The notes: a model not told the origin generated them from the letters alone. A DNA stretch of 62,000 bases from Chrysomallon squamiferum (GCA_012295275.1 CM022670.1:41977974-42039973); one strand, 5' to 3'. Positions 1-29,389 are shown, numbered from the stretch's first letter. Numbers and translations are program-made.

Positions 1-851
1 GACGAATAAAACTCACACACATATATATATATAAACACACTATTAAAACTGACACACACACACACACATATATATATTTATACATACACTATTAAAACTT
101 ACACATACACACATATATATATTTATACATACACTATTAAAACTAACACACACACACATATATATATTTATACATACACTATTAAAACTTACACATACAC
201 ACATATATATATAAACACACTATTAAAACTCACACACACATATATATATTTATACATACACTATTAAAACTAACATACACACATATATATATTTATACAT
301 ACACTATTAAAACTTACACACACACACATATATATATATAAACACACTATTAAAACTCACACACACATATATATAAACACACTGTTAAAACTCACACACA
401 CATATATATATTTATACATACACTATTAAAACTCACACACACATATATATATTTATACATACACTATTAAAACTTACACACACACACATATATATATAAA
501 CACACTATTAAAACTAACACACATATATATATATTTATACATACACTATTAAAACTCACACACACATATATATATATATAAAAAAACACTATTAAAACTA
601 ACATACACACATATATATTTATACATACACTATTAAAACTCACATATACATACATATATAAAACACATATCTGTTAAAACTCACATACACATATATATAC
701 ATACTGTTAAAACTCACACACACATATATATAAACACACTATTAAAACTTACACGCACAGATATATATTTATACGTACACATAAATATATATCTGTGTGT
801 AAGTTTTAATAGTGTTTGTATAAATATATATATATGTGTGTGTAAGTTTTA

Positions 852-889
<38 letters not shown>

Positions 890-1465
890 CTGTATGTAAG
901 TTTTAATACAGTATGTATAAATATATATATGTGTGTGTGAGTTTTAATAGTGTATGTATATATATATATATATATATATATCTGTGTAAGTTTTAATACA
1001 GTATGTATAAATATATATATGTGTGTAAGTTTTAATAGTGTATGTATAAATTTATATATATCTGTATGTAAGTTTTAATAGTGTATGTATAAATATATAT
1101 ATATATATATATATGTGTGTAAGTTTTAATAGTGTATGTATAAATATACATATATATATGTGTGTGTGTGAGTTTTAATAGTGTGTTTATAAATATATAT
1201 ATATATGTGTGTGTAAGTTTTAATAGTGTATGTATAAATATATATATATATATATGTGTGTGTAAGTTTTAATAGTGTATGTATAAATATACATATATAT
1301 ATGTGTGTATGTGTAAATTTTAATAGTGTATGTATAAATATACATATATGTGTGTGTGTAAGTTTTAATAGTGTATGTATAAATATACATATATATATGT
1401 GTGTGTAAGTTTTAATAGTGTATGTATAAATATACATATATATATGTGTGTGTGTAAGTTTTAAC
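1..1465. repeat. Minisatellite array arranged as a large inverted repeat
   Basis: Units of roughly 30-45 bp combine ACTATTAAAACT, (CA)n, (TA)n and TTTATACATACA. From 1 to about 772 they read ACTATTAAAACTCACACA; from 781 to 1465 the same unit is read in reverse complement (GTGTAAGTTTTAATAGTGTA). The two halves meet around an 8-nt centre at 773-780. The array probably extends beyond the left edge. Confidence 0.9.
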
Positions 1466-1511
1466 AGTCAGAGAATTGAACGTTTTTGCTGATACTTTAT
1501 TAATGATATAC

Positions 1512-1696
1512 AAATATATACGTCCACTATTAAAACTCACATACACATATATATAAAAACACACTATTAAAAATCACACACACACACATATATATATATA
1601 AACACACTTAAAAATCACACACACATATATATATATATAAACACACTACTAAAACTCACGCACACATGTATATTTATACATACACTATTAAAACTC
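1512..1696. repeat. Second block of the same minisatellite, direct orientation
   Basis: After 45 bp of unique sequence the ACTATTAAAACTCACACA unit returns in the same orientation as 1-772, so orientation switches twice within 1.7 kb. Confidence 0.85.
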
Positions 1697-2480
1697 TCTT
1701 ACATACAAAACCAGCTAGGATACAGTCATAGTATTATTGCAAGGTAATACGACCAGGTATGTTGGTGTTGTCATGGAAACACATTGATGTTCTGTAGCAC
1801 GGGACACTACGATGGAGAGCTGCTCGAAGTGATGTTTGATAAATTTATTTCCTCGCTTGTTAATGAAAGCAGCCGAGACAAAGACGCACTGCGAGGTTTC
1901 CTCACTTAGCTCTGGCTATCTTTTTTTCAAGACGAAGAAGAATTATAGATGTGCTAACTATCTCGTTTTGACGTTAAACTTCAGTGTGACGTTATCGACG
2001 CAGAACAAACTATTAATCATTTAAATAATCAGAAATTAGCAGCGAAATTAAACAAACAACTCGGGAAATACAGTTTTACGTCTAACAAACACATTAGTCT
2101 TTCAAACTATATTTTCATATATCTAAATACTTATATGTCCACCCATATATTCATCCATGTGTCCGTCTATTTGCATTGTCGTGCACTCATTCGTCAGTTC
2201 ATCCGTGCGGATGATTTGTCTGTTTGAGCTATTAACAGCACTTTCTTCTTAGTTCACATTTCTGTCAGTGTCCCGTGGTCTTTCAGAAAATCTTCACTGG
2301 TGATTTACCATTAGACATTTCCCATCATCCACCACGCCTGCGAGTTACCATTAGACATTTCCCATCATCCACCACGCCTACGAGCGGCCATGTTCAGTAT
2401 GAACAGTTCATCCGAGCAAAACACTCTGACGTGATGGAAGTTCACGACTAGCTCACGTGTTTACCCGAACACGTCACTTG
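1697..2480. other. Non-repetitive stretch without a supported gene
   Basis: No exon or RNA gene is recognised. It contains an X-box-like GTTGTCATGGAAAC at 1767-1780 and a perfect-length 40-bp tandem duplication at 2305-2344/2345-2384, beginning TTACCATTAGAC and differing by one base. Short open frames here have no recognisable domain. Confidence 0.6.
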
Positions 2481-3180
2481 TAAATTTATACATGTACACC
2501 AGTTAATGTAAACTTTATACCTCTGTGAAAACTTTATATCTATACACTCGTGTAAACTTTATATTTTTAAAACCTTTTTGAGAAAATTTTATATCTGTCA
2601 GTCGTTTTGTGTATATTGTTTTATGTGTAACTCAGTTTGTGTAAACTTTATTTTTGTAAATATTTTTTTATAAATTTTATATCTATTAGTCGTTTTGTGT
2701 ATATTTTTTATATGTAAACCTCTTTGTATAGACTTTATATTTGTATACCTTTTTGTAAAAATGTTATATCTGTCAAACATTTTGTGTATAGTTTTTATTG
2801 TTTGTGTAAACTTTATATTTGTTAATCTTCTTTTTCTCTAATTTTTTTTATTATATTAGTAGGTTTGTATATAGTTTTGTACACCTGTACCCCAGTTTTT
2901 TGTATATTTTGAATACGTAGAACAGTTAATGTAAAGTTTATGATATGTATGTAATTTTTATATAGTATTATACGTGTAACGAATTTGTGTAAATCATGAA
3001 TATGTATACAAATTTGTGTAAATCATATACTGGTATACAGTTTGTATAAACCACATATCATAACACTAGTTTGTGTAGGTCATATACATGTATAGTAGTT
3101 TGTGTAAATCGTATACTTGTATACTGTTTTGTGTAACGCAGATACGTGATACTAGTTTGTGTAAACTTGATATAACCAGT
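2480..3180. repeat. Degenerate ~26-30-bp tandem repeat
   Basis: Repeated variants of TTTGTGTAAACTTTATAT with TGTATAC; copies are strongly diverged, indicating an old array. Confidence 0.7.
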
Positions 3181-3720
3181 CAGTGAAAAGCTCATGCATG
3201 TACACGAGGTCTTGCAAACTAAAGAACGTCAAATATAGGAGATTATTTTGCACAAAAGAAAGTTGTCAACGTACAGGAGGACGAAATGACCACGGACACG
3301 GACTTTACCTTTCTCACGTGTTTGTAAGAAGAATAATTAGCCAGGTGACTTCCATTGAAGTCTCACCGTGCAATTAGCCGGCTCCTCTCCACGCCACGCT
3401 CTTTAACAAAAGAAAATCTTTCAGTGAACTAATCACTATTGTCAGCTGTGTGTGCGTGGCGGCGGGGGGAGGGTGGGGGGCGATTCAAGGCTCTCTCGTG
3501 GCTAATGCTTAAACAAAGACGTCTGAATGGCAAATTAAAAGGAAATCTTCACTGTCACTTTGTCTGAAAACAGCAAGTCAGTACAGCAAGGCAAACATGA
3601 AGGGCGTAGGAAACGCAGTGAGCTGTGCAACGCATGTTACGTACTACGTCATCACCTTTTCACGTTCACGCATTTCAAAAAGTATTATTACACAGCCATC
3701 AGCTAACTGCATTCATCACT
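3181..3720. other. Non-repetitive stretch without a supported gene
   Basis: Unique sequence with one G-rich tract, GGCGGGGGGAGGGTGGGGGG (3461-3480), which could form a G-quadruplex. No coding signature recognised on either strand. Confidence 0.5.
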
Positions 3721-3724
3721 GTAC

Positions 3725-4616
3725 ACTTCTGTGACAATCTACATTTATAACTGTGAATACGTACATTTATATCTGTGACTACGTACATTTATATCAGTGA
3801 CTGTATACATTTATATCAGTGACTGTATACATTTTTAACTGTGACTACGTACATTTATATCAGTGACTACTTACTTTTATATCAGTGACTGTATACAATT
3901 ATAACTGTGTCTACGTACATTTATATCAGTGACTACTTACTTTTATATCAGTGACTGTATACATATATATCAGTGACTGTATACATTTATATCAGTGACT
4001 ATATATTTATATCAGTGACTGTATACATTTATATCAGTGACTACGTACATTTATATCATTGACTGTATACATTTATATCAGTGACTGTATACATTTATAA
4101 CTGTGACTACCAACATTTATATCAATGACTGTATACATTTATACCTGTGACAACATACATTTATATCAGTGACATTACACATTTATAACTGTGACTATGT
4201 ACGTTTTATCATTGACTGTTTACATTTATAAATTTGACTATGTACATTTATATCAGTGACAGTATAAATTTATACGTGTGACTATGTACATTTATAACTG
4301 CAACTACGAACATTTGTAAATGTGACTACGTACATTTATAAATATGTACGTTTATAACTGACTGTACATTTATACTGTGACAGTGTATATCATAAACTGT
4401 GACTATATACATTTATATCTGTGCATTTATAACACTGTGTACAACAATAACAGCGACTGCATATATATTTATAACTGTCACTGCATATATTCTTAACTGT
4501 GACAAAGTACAGTTATAAATGTGACTGTGTACACTTGTAATACTGACTATGTACACTTGTAATACTGACTATGTACACTTGTAATACTGACTATGTACAC
4601 TTGTAATACTGACTAT
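3725..4616. repeat. 22-bp minisatellite
   Basis: Unit ACATTTATATCAGTGACTGT plus two bases, with ACTACGTAC and TAACTGTGAC variants. The last copies (4527-4616) are a homogeneous sub-family, GACTATGTACACTTGTAATA plus two bases. Ends about 95 bp from the NOL4-like exon 2. Confidence 0.88.
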
Positions 4617-4710
4617 GTCGATCTTTTCACTGATCCACTCAGTGACTCTGCCCTGTCACTGATCACTTCACTGTTTGTGTTTACTAACAGTTAACTCTTC
4701 ATTTACTTAC

Positions 4711-20586
<15,876 letters not shown>

Positions 20587-20829
20587 CCAGCGAATTGGCG
20601 CGGTCTCACTTCTGGACGCTGCGACTACGGACGTGTTCTCGTTGTTTTCCTCACTAATGTAAATCTCCGCAGATTGTCCTGTTAGCGACCACAGCTCCGG
20701 ATATGTCACCAACACAACGACAGCAATTTTCAACTGTTTGACAACGCGGCTGGAGTTGAAAACTGACGCGCACTTCGATCTCACAAGGAGCGGGTCCCGT
20801 TTGGGAATGTGCTCGACAGCGTCATCGTC

Positions 20830-21000
20830 TGTCTCTACGTATCGACCCACGTCGTCACAGTGTCTGAGAAAACTCTGTCTCGCTGTCCCACTTGTCTCTC
20901 TCTGCCCGCGTTAATAGGACAGCGCGCGGTCTAGGACCGCTAATGGGCGTGTCCTGCGAACGCGCGTATCTCCCGCGAAGCGAGGACAGGGCACAATTCC
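20830..21000 (-). promoter_or_regulatory. Candidate promoter and 5' UTR of the NOL4-like gene
   Basis: Immediately upstream of the first coding exon is a C+G- and CpG-rich block, unusual for this AT-rich window, containing runs such as CGCGCGTATC and GACAGCGCGCGG. On the minus strand it contains ACACGCCCATTAGCG, which joins a KLF/SP-like CACGCCC to a homeodomain-like ATTA core. No TATA box is obvious, as is usual for CpG-type promoters. The start site cannot be fixed from sequence alone. Confidence 0.4.
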
Positions 21001-21006
21001 ATTGAT

Positions 21007-21370
21007 TTTTTTTTTGTTGTTGTTGTTGTCTTCTTATTATAGTTTTCATTTCGTTTTCGTGCTGGTAAAGATTTCTGAGTCGGGGATAAATGAAACTGGG
21101 ACAAATAAGGATGATATTTAAAATAATCACAAAAAAAAAAAAAAAAAAAATGGAAGAAAAATAAGACTGATAAAACAACTAAAATCTAAATGTACATAAT
21201 TCAGGTACAAAATAATAACAACAACAGTAATAACAATAACAACAACAAACAACAGCAATAATAATAATAACAATACTACTACTAATAATAATAATAACAA
21301 TAACAGTAATAATAATAAGAAGGAGAAGAAGAAGACGAATAAGAATACAAATAATGATAAATAAATAAAT
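21007..21370. repeat. Triplet and poly(A) tracts upstream of the NOL4-like gene
   Basis: (TTG)n near 21013-21030, an A run at 21131-21150, and AAC/AAT/AAG triplets at 21207-21345. Confidence 0.85.
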
Positions 21371-21830
21371 ATATAAAATTTAATAATTTTAAAATGTCCG
21401 ATATCTGTTTCTTCTGAACTGTTGATAACTGTAATTTTTTTCTATAACTTATATTTTTTATAAATTGCTCTTTATTCGATTACGTCATAATTTAGAATTT
21501 TTTTTTACCGTTCAGCCAATATATTTAAATGATATAATGTATACGAAATTTGTCTAACGTTCAGTTATTATATTTATACGTAATACAACGTACATGAATG
21601 TTTTCTAATGTTCACTGAAAATATATTTATATGTGATATACGTGTATACTTTGAGATGATAAAGTGTTTGAATATTTTTAAAGTAAGTATTATGTGTGAT
21701 AAAAGTTATTTAATCTCGGTGTACATCTTGTTTCGTACAATAAATATGTTTGTATGATGACATAATGTGCAAAGTATAAGCTGTAACGTACATTCGATGT
21801 CTTTATGTGATTGTGAATCATGCAGTGCAT
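21371..21830. other. AT-rich non-coding stretch
   Basis: Weak repeats of CGTTCAGTTATTATATTTATA; nothing coding recognised. Confidence 0.45.
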
Positions 21831-22196
21831 ATTTTGTAACGTGTAACGTGTACGTGATGATATAACGTATAGTGTATATATGATGATATAATGTATCTTG
21901 TATATTTTGTAACGTGTAACGTGTACGTGATGATATAACGTATAGTGTATATATGATGATATAATGTATCTTGTATATTTTGTAACGTGTAACGTGTACG
22001 TGATGATATAACGTATAGTGTATATATGATGATAAATGTATCTTGTATATTTTGTAACGTGTAACGTGTACGTGATGATATAACGTATAGTGTATATATG
22101 ATGATATAATGTATCTTGTATATTTTGTAACGTGTAACGTGTACGTGATGATATAACGTATAGTGTATACATGATGATATAACGTACATATTTTGT
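21831..22196. repeat. 73-bp minisatellite, about five copies
   Basis: Unit includes TTTTGTAACGTGTAACGTGT, ACGTGATGATATAACGTATA and GATGATATAATGTATCTTGT. The CTTG of successive units is at 21897, 21970, 22042 and 22115, so one copy has a 1-bp deletion. Confidence 0.9.
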
Positions 22197-22645
22197 AACG
22201 TACACTGTACTTGACGACATAATGTACATAGTTTCAAACGTACACAATGTAACTGATGATATAACGTACAATAAATGTGCAAAAGATTATATAATGTCTA
22301 TATTTTGGAACGTGCACTGTACATGATAAAATAGCGTATACTGTGTAACGGACAGTATGTAACGTATATATTTTGTAATGTACAATGTATATGTGATGAT
22401 ATAACGTACAATGTATATGTGATGATATAACGTACACTGTGTATGTGATGATATAACGTACACTGTGTATGTGATGATATAATGTACAATCTATATGTGA
22501 TGATATAATGTACAATGTATATGTGATGATATAATGTACAATGTGTATGTGATGATATAATGTACAATGTGTATGTGATGATATAATGTACAATGTGTAT
22601 GTGATGATATAAAGTACAATGTGTATGTGATGATATAAAGTACAT
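22197..22645. repeat. 26-bp minisatellite derived from the 73-bp unit
   Basis: Unit GATGATATAATGTACAATGT plus GTATGT, about ten regular copies at 22371-22645, with degenerate copies before. It shares GATGATATAA(T/C)GTA with the 73-bp array, so it is probably a shortened derivative. Confidence 0.88.
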
Positions 22646-22895
22646 AAATTATCCCCAATGTTCCTCCTTCCACCTACGCATTACCTTACCAGTCAGGTTT
22701 CCTGTCCGCACATTAGTTCAATGTGCAGGTACTGAAGTCTTGTCCGGTTCACCTTTCTGTCGTTAAAACTCGCTTGTACCTGGATAGCGGCCTTGCCAGT
22801 GACTGCATGTTGCCGTCAAAGCACTTCCGCCAGACTTTCACTTCAACTAATGGTTATTATTCATTTCGTTTGGAAAGACAGGTCATCAGCCGCTA
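22646..22895. other. Short unique stretch
   Basis: Non-repetitive, GC-richer sequence between arrays; no coding or RNA gene recognised. Confidence 0.4.
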
Positions 22896-23350
22896 AATGA
22901 TACACAAAATTAACATTAATACTAATATTAATTATTTTACAAATATTAACATTCTTATTAATACTAATTAATACAAAAATATTAACATTCTTATTAATAC
23001 TAATTAATACAAAAATATTAACATTTTTATTAATACTAATTTATACAAGAATATTGATATTATTACTACTAATTAATTCAGAAATATTAATATTATTATT
23101 AATAAACGAATATTAACATTGTTATTATTCCTAATTAACTGACTAGTGTTAACATTTTTATTACTAATTAATACTGTAACATTAATCTTGTTAATGTACG
23201 AATATAAATATTGTTATGAATACTAATTACTCGACATAATATAGTTATTACTAATTTGTACACAATATTAATACTGTTATTAGAACAAATTAATACACAC
23301 ATAACAACCCTGCTATTATTACTAATTAATATTAATCTTACTATTTGAAT
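22896..23350. repeat. Degenerate AT-rich repeat
   Basis: Variants of ACAAAAATATTAACATTCTT followed by ATTAATACTAATTAAT, unit about 45 bp. Confidence 0.7.
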
Positions 23351-23729
23351 TAAAACTAAATAGATAAATACATACATACATATATATATAGACAGCCTAT
23401 GTATCGACTAATTATATTATGTATATACTGAGATATATATATATATACGTATTCTAACTTACCTGTTCTGCTGATAAAACTGATATTATATTTGTTAGTG
23501 TCGTTGCTGTTAAAGTGAGTTGTTGAAAACTAAACATCACTGTTTCTGTCTAAACTTGTGTGTTGCATTGCATGCTGACTCGTGTTACCTGCACACACAT
23601 ACACACCTGTACAGACAGACACACCTACAGACACACACACTCACATACATACAGTATAGGACTAACATAGTACGATAAAGTGTTTCCTCTACAGATCAAA
23701 ATAATAATAACAACAACAACAACAACAAC

Positions 23730-23762
<33 letters not shown>

Positions 23763-24355
23763 TAATTAATTAATTAATAAATAATAAAATAAATAAATAA
23801 ATAAATAAAAATAAGTTAAAATTTAAAAAAAAAACCCAAAAACAAACAAGAAGATATCCCGTTAAATATAAACAAATGCAAATAATACACATTAAAATGT
23901 GTTTCGTAAAATTTATTTTTTATTGTGAATAAAAGAACAACACGTATAATTTGAGCAGTGAATATCTTTATAATCCAAAACACTTCGTCACATTTATCTA
24001 GTTCAAATAATTCTACGTTCGTCCGACTATCCATCAATTAGTCCGTTAATTAATCCTTTTCTCAAAACATCTTTTTAGTTTTGCATTTTACTCTCTTTCT
24101 TTTTTCTTTTCTTTTCTTTTGGGTGGGGGAGTGTGAACTTAGTAAGACTACTTCATCAGATTTCGTCTTTTAAAAATGAACGCTAGAAAATAATTCCTCG
24201 GTGACTGGTTTCATTTTGTGTGAGTTTTGAAAAATTCTCAACGTGTTTATCTAGCCTTGTCTCAGATCACGTGCGTATTAAATATGTGTATGTGGACGTA
24301 CGGGCGTGCACGGAGGTTTATAAGTGTTATTACACAGCGGCGACATGCAGTGTGC
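23351..24355. repeat. AT-rich stretch with (TA)n, (AAC)n/(AAT)n and TTAA/AAAT repeats
   Basis: (TA)n near 23430, AAC/AAT triplets at 23700-23762, and TTAA then AAAT repeats to 23815. The remainder is unique and uncoding as far as can be seen. Confidence 0.7.
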
Positions 24356-24790
24356 GTGTAGATAATGGAATTTAACGACTGTGTCCCGCGCGCTGGTAGA
24401 AGCGTACACCTGATGCTCGTCACAAACTGCGAGTGCGTCTTGTAAGGCTGTAATTAGTTATGGCAAAGCAAAACGAGGAGAAAAGTTGAAACCCGAGAAG
24501 CGAGTTGTATTGATTTCCGCCACTTGCTAATGAGAGCACCGCGCTATCCAATCCCACGTTTTGCTGTCGGCACAAATCGCAGCCCAACACCGGAATTCTT
24601 CACGTTAATGGTCGCTTTTAACTTCTTCTTTTCCCTGCTGCTCGCGCGCTTTTCGCGTGACCCACGCCGGTCAGGAGCCCGTGCAAAAGTGGACATCGAA
24701 TTAAGTCCAGTCTGTGGTGACCGGATGCTCCTGATGGCGGATATTAAAGAGTTGGGTCCCGGATCTTTTTTTAGGGGAAACTAATTACAC
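24356..24790. other. Non-repetitive GC-richer island
   Basis: An 86-codon open frame on the plus strand (24524-24784) has no recognisable domain. No splice signals clearly bound it. Candidate conserved non-coding element. Confidence 0.35.
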
Positions 24791-25670
24791 TGAACACACG
24801 AAGTTCTTTTTACTTAGTTACCAGCACTCGACAGAACTAATTAGTTTTCTAATAGCTTCTTTCTAAAAAACTGAAATATCTTACAACGTTTTGTAAGTAC
24901 TCAGTGCTTTCACCGAGGACGGGTGATCGATTCCACTGCACTGTCTTGTTTTCCAGTATTGATATTTTAGTAAACCACAAATGTTAGGTTTAGAACTGAA
25001 AAAGTTATTAACAGTGTAAATACATGTGTTTGTATGTGTGTGCAGGCCTTTGACCGCTGTCAGAGCCGGAAAAAGAACAAGACAGGCAATCCGCTCCTAT
25101 ATAACTTTAATTCTTTAATTATTTTGATATATATATATATATTACGTTACACTAATTAGTTAATGAAAAATTTAAATAATTTCATATGAAATATACCATG
25201 AAACTGTTATATAATAATTAAAATCAGGCAAACAATATTTTTATCTATATTTTTTTTTTCAATCTAAAAGCAAATATTTAAGTTATGAATTGTTATAATA
25301 TTTTGATAATTATATTTATGAATTTGAAAGAATATTTGGTCTATTGTTTTTTGGGGGGGGGATTTGCAGACAATATATTTAGACAATTATTTTTGTAAAC
25401 AGTTATGTTTCCGATTGGTGAAAGAAAGAAATAAAGAAATAAAAAGCAAACAACAGGAACAGACAGATGGTAGAACTGCCAGGATGACACAGACTGACGG
25501 ACGGGTGGACATAATATTAAAAACATCTAATTTCAGTGATGTACGTGTTTGTTAAATCTAAATTTTATGTGTTTTTTCTGCTACATCGACTTTCTAGAAA
25601 TAGAGATTAACCTTTACGCCAGGCAAGTTAGACATCTCGGCACCTTACAACTTATTATTATTTTTTTTTC
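24791..25670. other. AT-rich stretch without a gene
   Basis: Contains a short (TA)n at 25127-25142 and a G9 run near 25353-25361. Nothing else recognised. Confidence 0.4.
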
Positions 25671-26200
25671 ATCTTCCTTGCTAAGCGCAGTCCTCTGTGT
25701 GGCTGACGTCGCAAAGAACGACCACACTGCGTCCCCAGTGGCAACGGCTCATTGCAGTGCGGAAGTTGAAAGCATTGATCAGCTTGGAAGAGAAAATACC
25801 AACAAATTGCTGAAGAAAGCTCGGCGGAATTATTATGTGCCATCCACCATGTTGCTAGCTGGGACAGCTATCAGAAGGAAGCCTGGAGCAAGAAGCAGGA
25901 CTTGCCCAAGTCGAATTACACGTTGGTCGAATTAGACGCAGCATTAGAAGTAACGCATGAGACCAGCTTTCCACAGAGTGCATTTCCTAGTGAAACGCGA
26001 CCGCACAAAATCACTACTCCTTAATGTCGCTGGCGCTAATTTCTAAGCAGACGACAGCAGCTTGGCGGCAAATCGTGATTCTAGGTGCGTAATAACCGCC
26101 ATCCCAACCTCGGTTATTACGTAACGGATGGAAGATATTATGTGTTATTTCCCCACAGTGAACGTCGTTAACACAGGGACGTCGTCGAGGAGTTACAACA
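25671..26200. other. Non-repetitive island
   Basis: Complex sequence with an open frame on the plus strand (to 25935) whose translation (VESIDQLGRENTNKLLKKAR) I do not recognise. It could be an unrecognised exon or a conserved non-coding element; no paired splice sites could be argued convincingly. Confidence 0.35.
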
Positions 26201-27362
26201 CTTCTGTAAAAATAAATATGTTGATATTTTATAACAGCAAATAAATAAAATCTAGATAATAAATGTAAAAAAAAATTGTAAATAAATTATTTAATGGGAT
26301 ATATTTTTACCTATCATTTAATGAAATTATATAAAAATAAATATATATGATCACCGACATTATGGTATAAGTGAACATCTTCCACATTACGAATTTCATA
26401 AATCTTCAGAATTCTATCACTCTTTGCGTACTGAATAAGGGAAAAACTAAGAATCTCAACTGAAAGTATTTTTAAAAATCCGTAATTTGTTTTTCTTATC
26501 CTTTTTACTCAAGGACTGTATAATGTCCATTTATAATAATAAATTTATAATTTTATGTGCGCTGAATGTGAACCCAGTTTATAATATACTGCTGTTTCTG
26601 TGTTTCTTGTTTTTTAAGAAGTAATATTTCACACAGTAATAATTTGCAGGAGACAAAATATTTGAAATGAGACAAAGAGATCGATAGAGAGACCAGTCGG
26701 TAACTGTCAGCTAAAAACTTCGGTTCAAAAAATATTAATAAGAAGAAAATTGATACATTTGAAATCGCGTAGACTGAAAAAATCAAAATAAAACGACAAT
26801 TCATTGACAGCAGAGTTGACAAATAAGAAAATCAAAACTGATGTTTGTATTCAAATAAGAAAATAAGAACTGATGTTTGTATTCAAATAAGAAAATAAGA
26901 ACTGATGTTTTTATACATCATATGTAATGTGGTCAACTGAACACGAATAAAAGACGAGTAAAAACATTATTTGTTGTATGAAATGTCAAAACATTTTAAT
27001 ATTAACTGCTGTGTCTATCTTGTCTACTAACAGAGAAGAAACTCGCTTTGACTGATGAACTGGTAGAAAGTCATTTTTTTTCTCACTTCCGTTTGTCTGA
27101 CTGGAGAGAGACTCACACAAGAGTTTGGTGTCACTGAGAAAGTTGTCACAACATCTCAACTCGAGACAGCTGCAGAGAAAGATTATTTTATTTGACCTAA
27201 CTTGGCTTGTCTCTATTTTATGTGTAACATTGTTGTGCTCATATTTTGTATTTGTTTATGTTCATGTGTGTTAGATTCAGTTGCATTTAGTGAATGTCAG
27301 ACATAAACACCCTGAATGTGTTGAAACAATGAATCAGCCATAACTGAATGTCATGACAAACT

Positions 27363-27393
<31 letters not shown>

Positions 27394-28250
27394 ACATCTT
27401 CAAAAATACACGTTAGTATAAAACTAGATGTTATAAAACACTAGTATATAAATATACATACAGACAGGAACACACAAACAAACACGAATAACAAAAAAAA
27501 CAACAACAACAACAACAATAATAATAATAATAATAATATGCAATACACAGTATGTAAAAAACAAACATGGAGAACACGCATGTGTCACGCAATAAAGGAA
27601 GACGACAATAAAATATCTGTGTTTGTTATAAAATATCTGTGTTTGTTATAAAATTACTTGTGTTTGATGACTGCACACAAAACATTTTATTTCTGCTCTT
27701 TGAAAACAATCTCCCAGACGTCTTGAAAGAAAAACTCACTGATTGATTTTAGATGAAGTCTCGAAAGAAAAAATTCCTTCCATCAATGGCAATATATTTG
27801 ACATGGATAGCGACACAGTGATTAAAAAAAACCTAAAAAAAAACATACATTGAAGCTTTCACTGTCGTAACCGGTGCCAGAAACGAAACTCACGCGCACT
27901 GCCTCACTCGAGGGTCGGCAAATTGAATAATTTGCACACAGACATTAGAAAAACAGAGAATTATTAATGTGTGTTTTCATTCCCTAGTCGGCCATTATCA
28001 GCGGCGAAATCTCTGAAAGAATTTATCAAATTGTGTCGTTTGTGTGCACCACGATTTAAATTACAAAGAACGTTCGTATGAAATGTTTTAACACTGATTG
28101 AACAAAGAGAGAAAGACAAAAAAAGAGAAAGTTCATATTATATATTAACTTTTTCATTGGCATCTTTCTGTTTCATATCTTTAAAATAAACATACTTTAA
28201 TTACTTTCTGGTTTTTTATTTATGTTGTTGCTTATTTATTTGTTAATTTA
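26201..28250. other. AT-rich stretch without a supported gene
   Basis: Contains a 37-bp near-duplicate (AAATAAGAAAATAAGAACTG) at 26822-26909, (TA)n at 27365-27393, AAC/AAT triplets at 27495-27537 and a 20-bp repeat ATAAAATATCTGTGTTTGTT at 27608-27655. No exon recognised. Confidence 0.5.
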
Positions 28251-28257
28251 TTTATTA

Positions 28258-28315
<58 letters not shown>

Positions 28316-28320
28316 GCTTT
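28251..28320. repeat. (TTA)n microsatellite
   Basis: Nearly pure ATT repeat. Confidence 0.95.
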
Positions 28321-28596
28321 TGTAATTAAATAAATATTCAGAAATTGAAATCTATAATAATATTAATAAATATAATGATATTAATAAACTAGAATATAAG
28401 AAAGAATCACAACACACACACACACACACACATTTGTATACGGTGTTCTTTGCATTATAAATTAAGGTAGATAGCGATATTAAAATAAAATAAATTAAAA
28501 TTAAAATTAAGAAAGAAATTTATTTGCATCACGAATTTATTTTTAACATTTATATTTTTTATTTTTTATTTTAATTCTTATTCTTTTTCTTCGACC

Positions 28597-28755
28597 TTCA
28601 TCATCATCATCATCAGTAGCAGCAGCAGCAGCAATAGTAGTAGTAGTATTAGTTGTCGTTGATATTGTGGTAGTGGTAGTAAATGGTAATACTAGTAACT
28701 ATAGTTGTAGTAGTAGTAGAGTAGCAGTAGCAGCAGTAGTAGTAGTAGTAGTAAT
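28597..28755. repeat. Interrupted (TAG/CAG/CAT)n tract
   Basis: CAT, CAG and TAG triplets over about 160 bp. Confidence 0.8.
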
Positions 28756-28959
28756 GTACTAACAGCAGTTTGCAGTACTAAAAAGCTGTGTTTGTAAAAA
28801 AGGTGGCAATAATGTATAGCACAATACGTACAGTAAATCTGTGTTTGTTACAGTCTATGTAAGAAGGAACTAGTCACACTAACAGTTAGATTAGAGTTGT
28901 GTTTTATGTCACTGTCATCTGTCATCACAAATACTGTACACAGATGTTTTAACTTTGTA

Positions 28960-29061
<102 letters not shown>

Positions 29062-29310
29062 GATTTCAAGCTGGTTATGAAAGGCTTCTGTAAAAGATAA
29101 ATCATATTTCAGTTACTCTGATTTATTTATTTCTCACTTCTCTGGCTTCGGTCAGTGTCGTCGAATTATATCTGTGCGGTGACGTGGCATTAACAAACAG
29201 TTTTCTCTTAGTGTGATTTCTATTGCTAGTTTAAAAAAACAATTAAATATTATACCTTGTACGAATTTTTGTGTTCTGTTTAGGCGGCATAAGGGGTTGC
29301 GTGTGTATAC

Positions 29311-29312
29311 TT

Positions 29313-29387
<75 letters not shown>

Positions 29388-29389
29388 TT
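29311..29389. repeat. (TTTA)n-(TTA)n
   Basis: Tetranucleotide repeat grading into trinucleotide repeat. Confidence 0.95.

Noticed and set aside
21690-22673. Five overlapping open frames rich in Tyr, Ile and Thr
   Set aside because: Translations of the 73-bp and 26-bp arrays in several frames at once.
24925-24950. Weak B-box-like GTGATCGATTCC
   Set aside because: Imperfect match and no A box or tail, so not called as a SINE or tRNA.
25549-25935. 128-codon plus-strand open frame as an exon
   Set aside because: Translation not recognised and the 5' third is low-complexity; kept only as a possible island.
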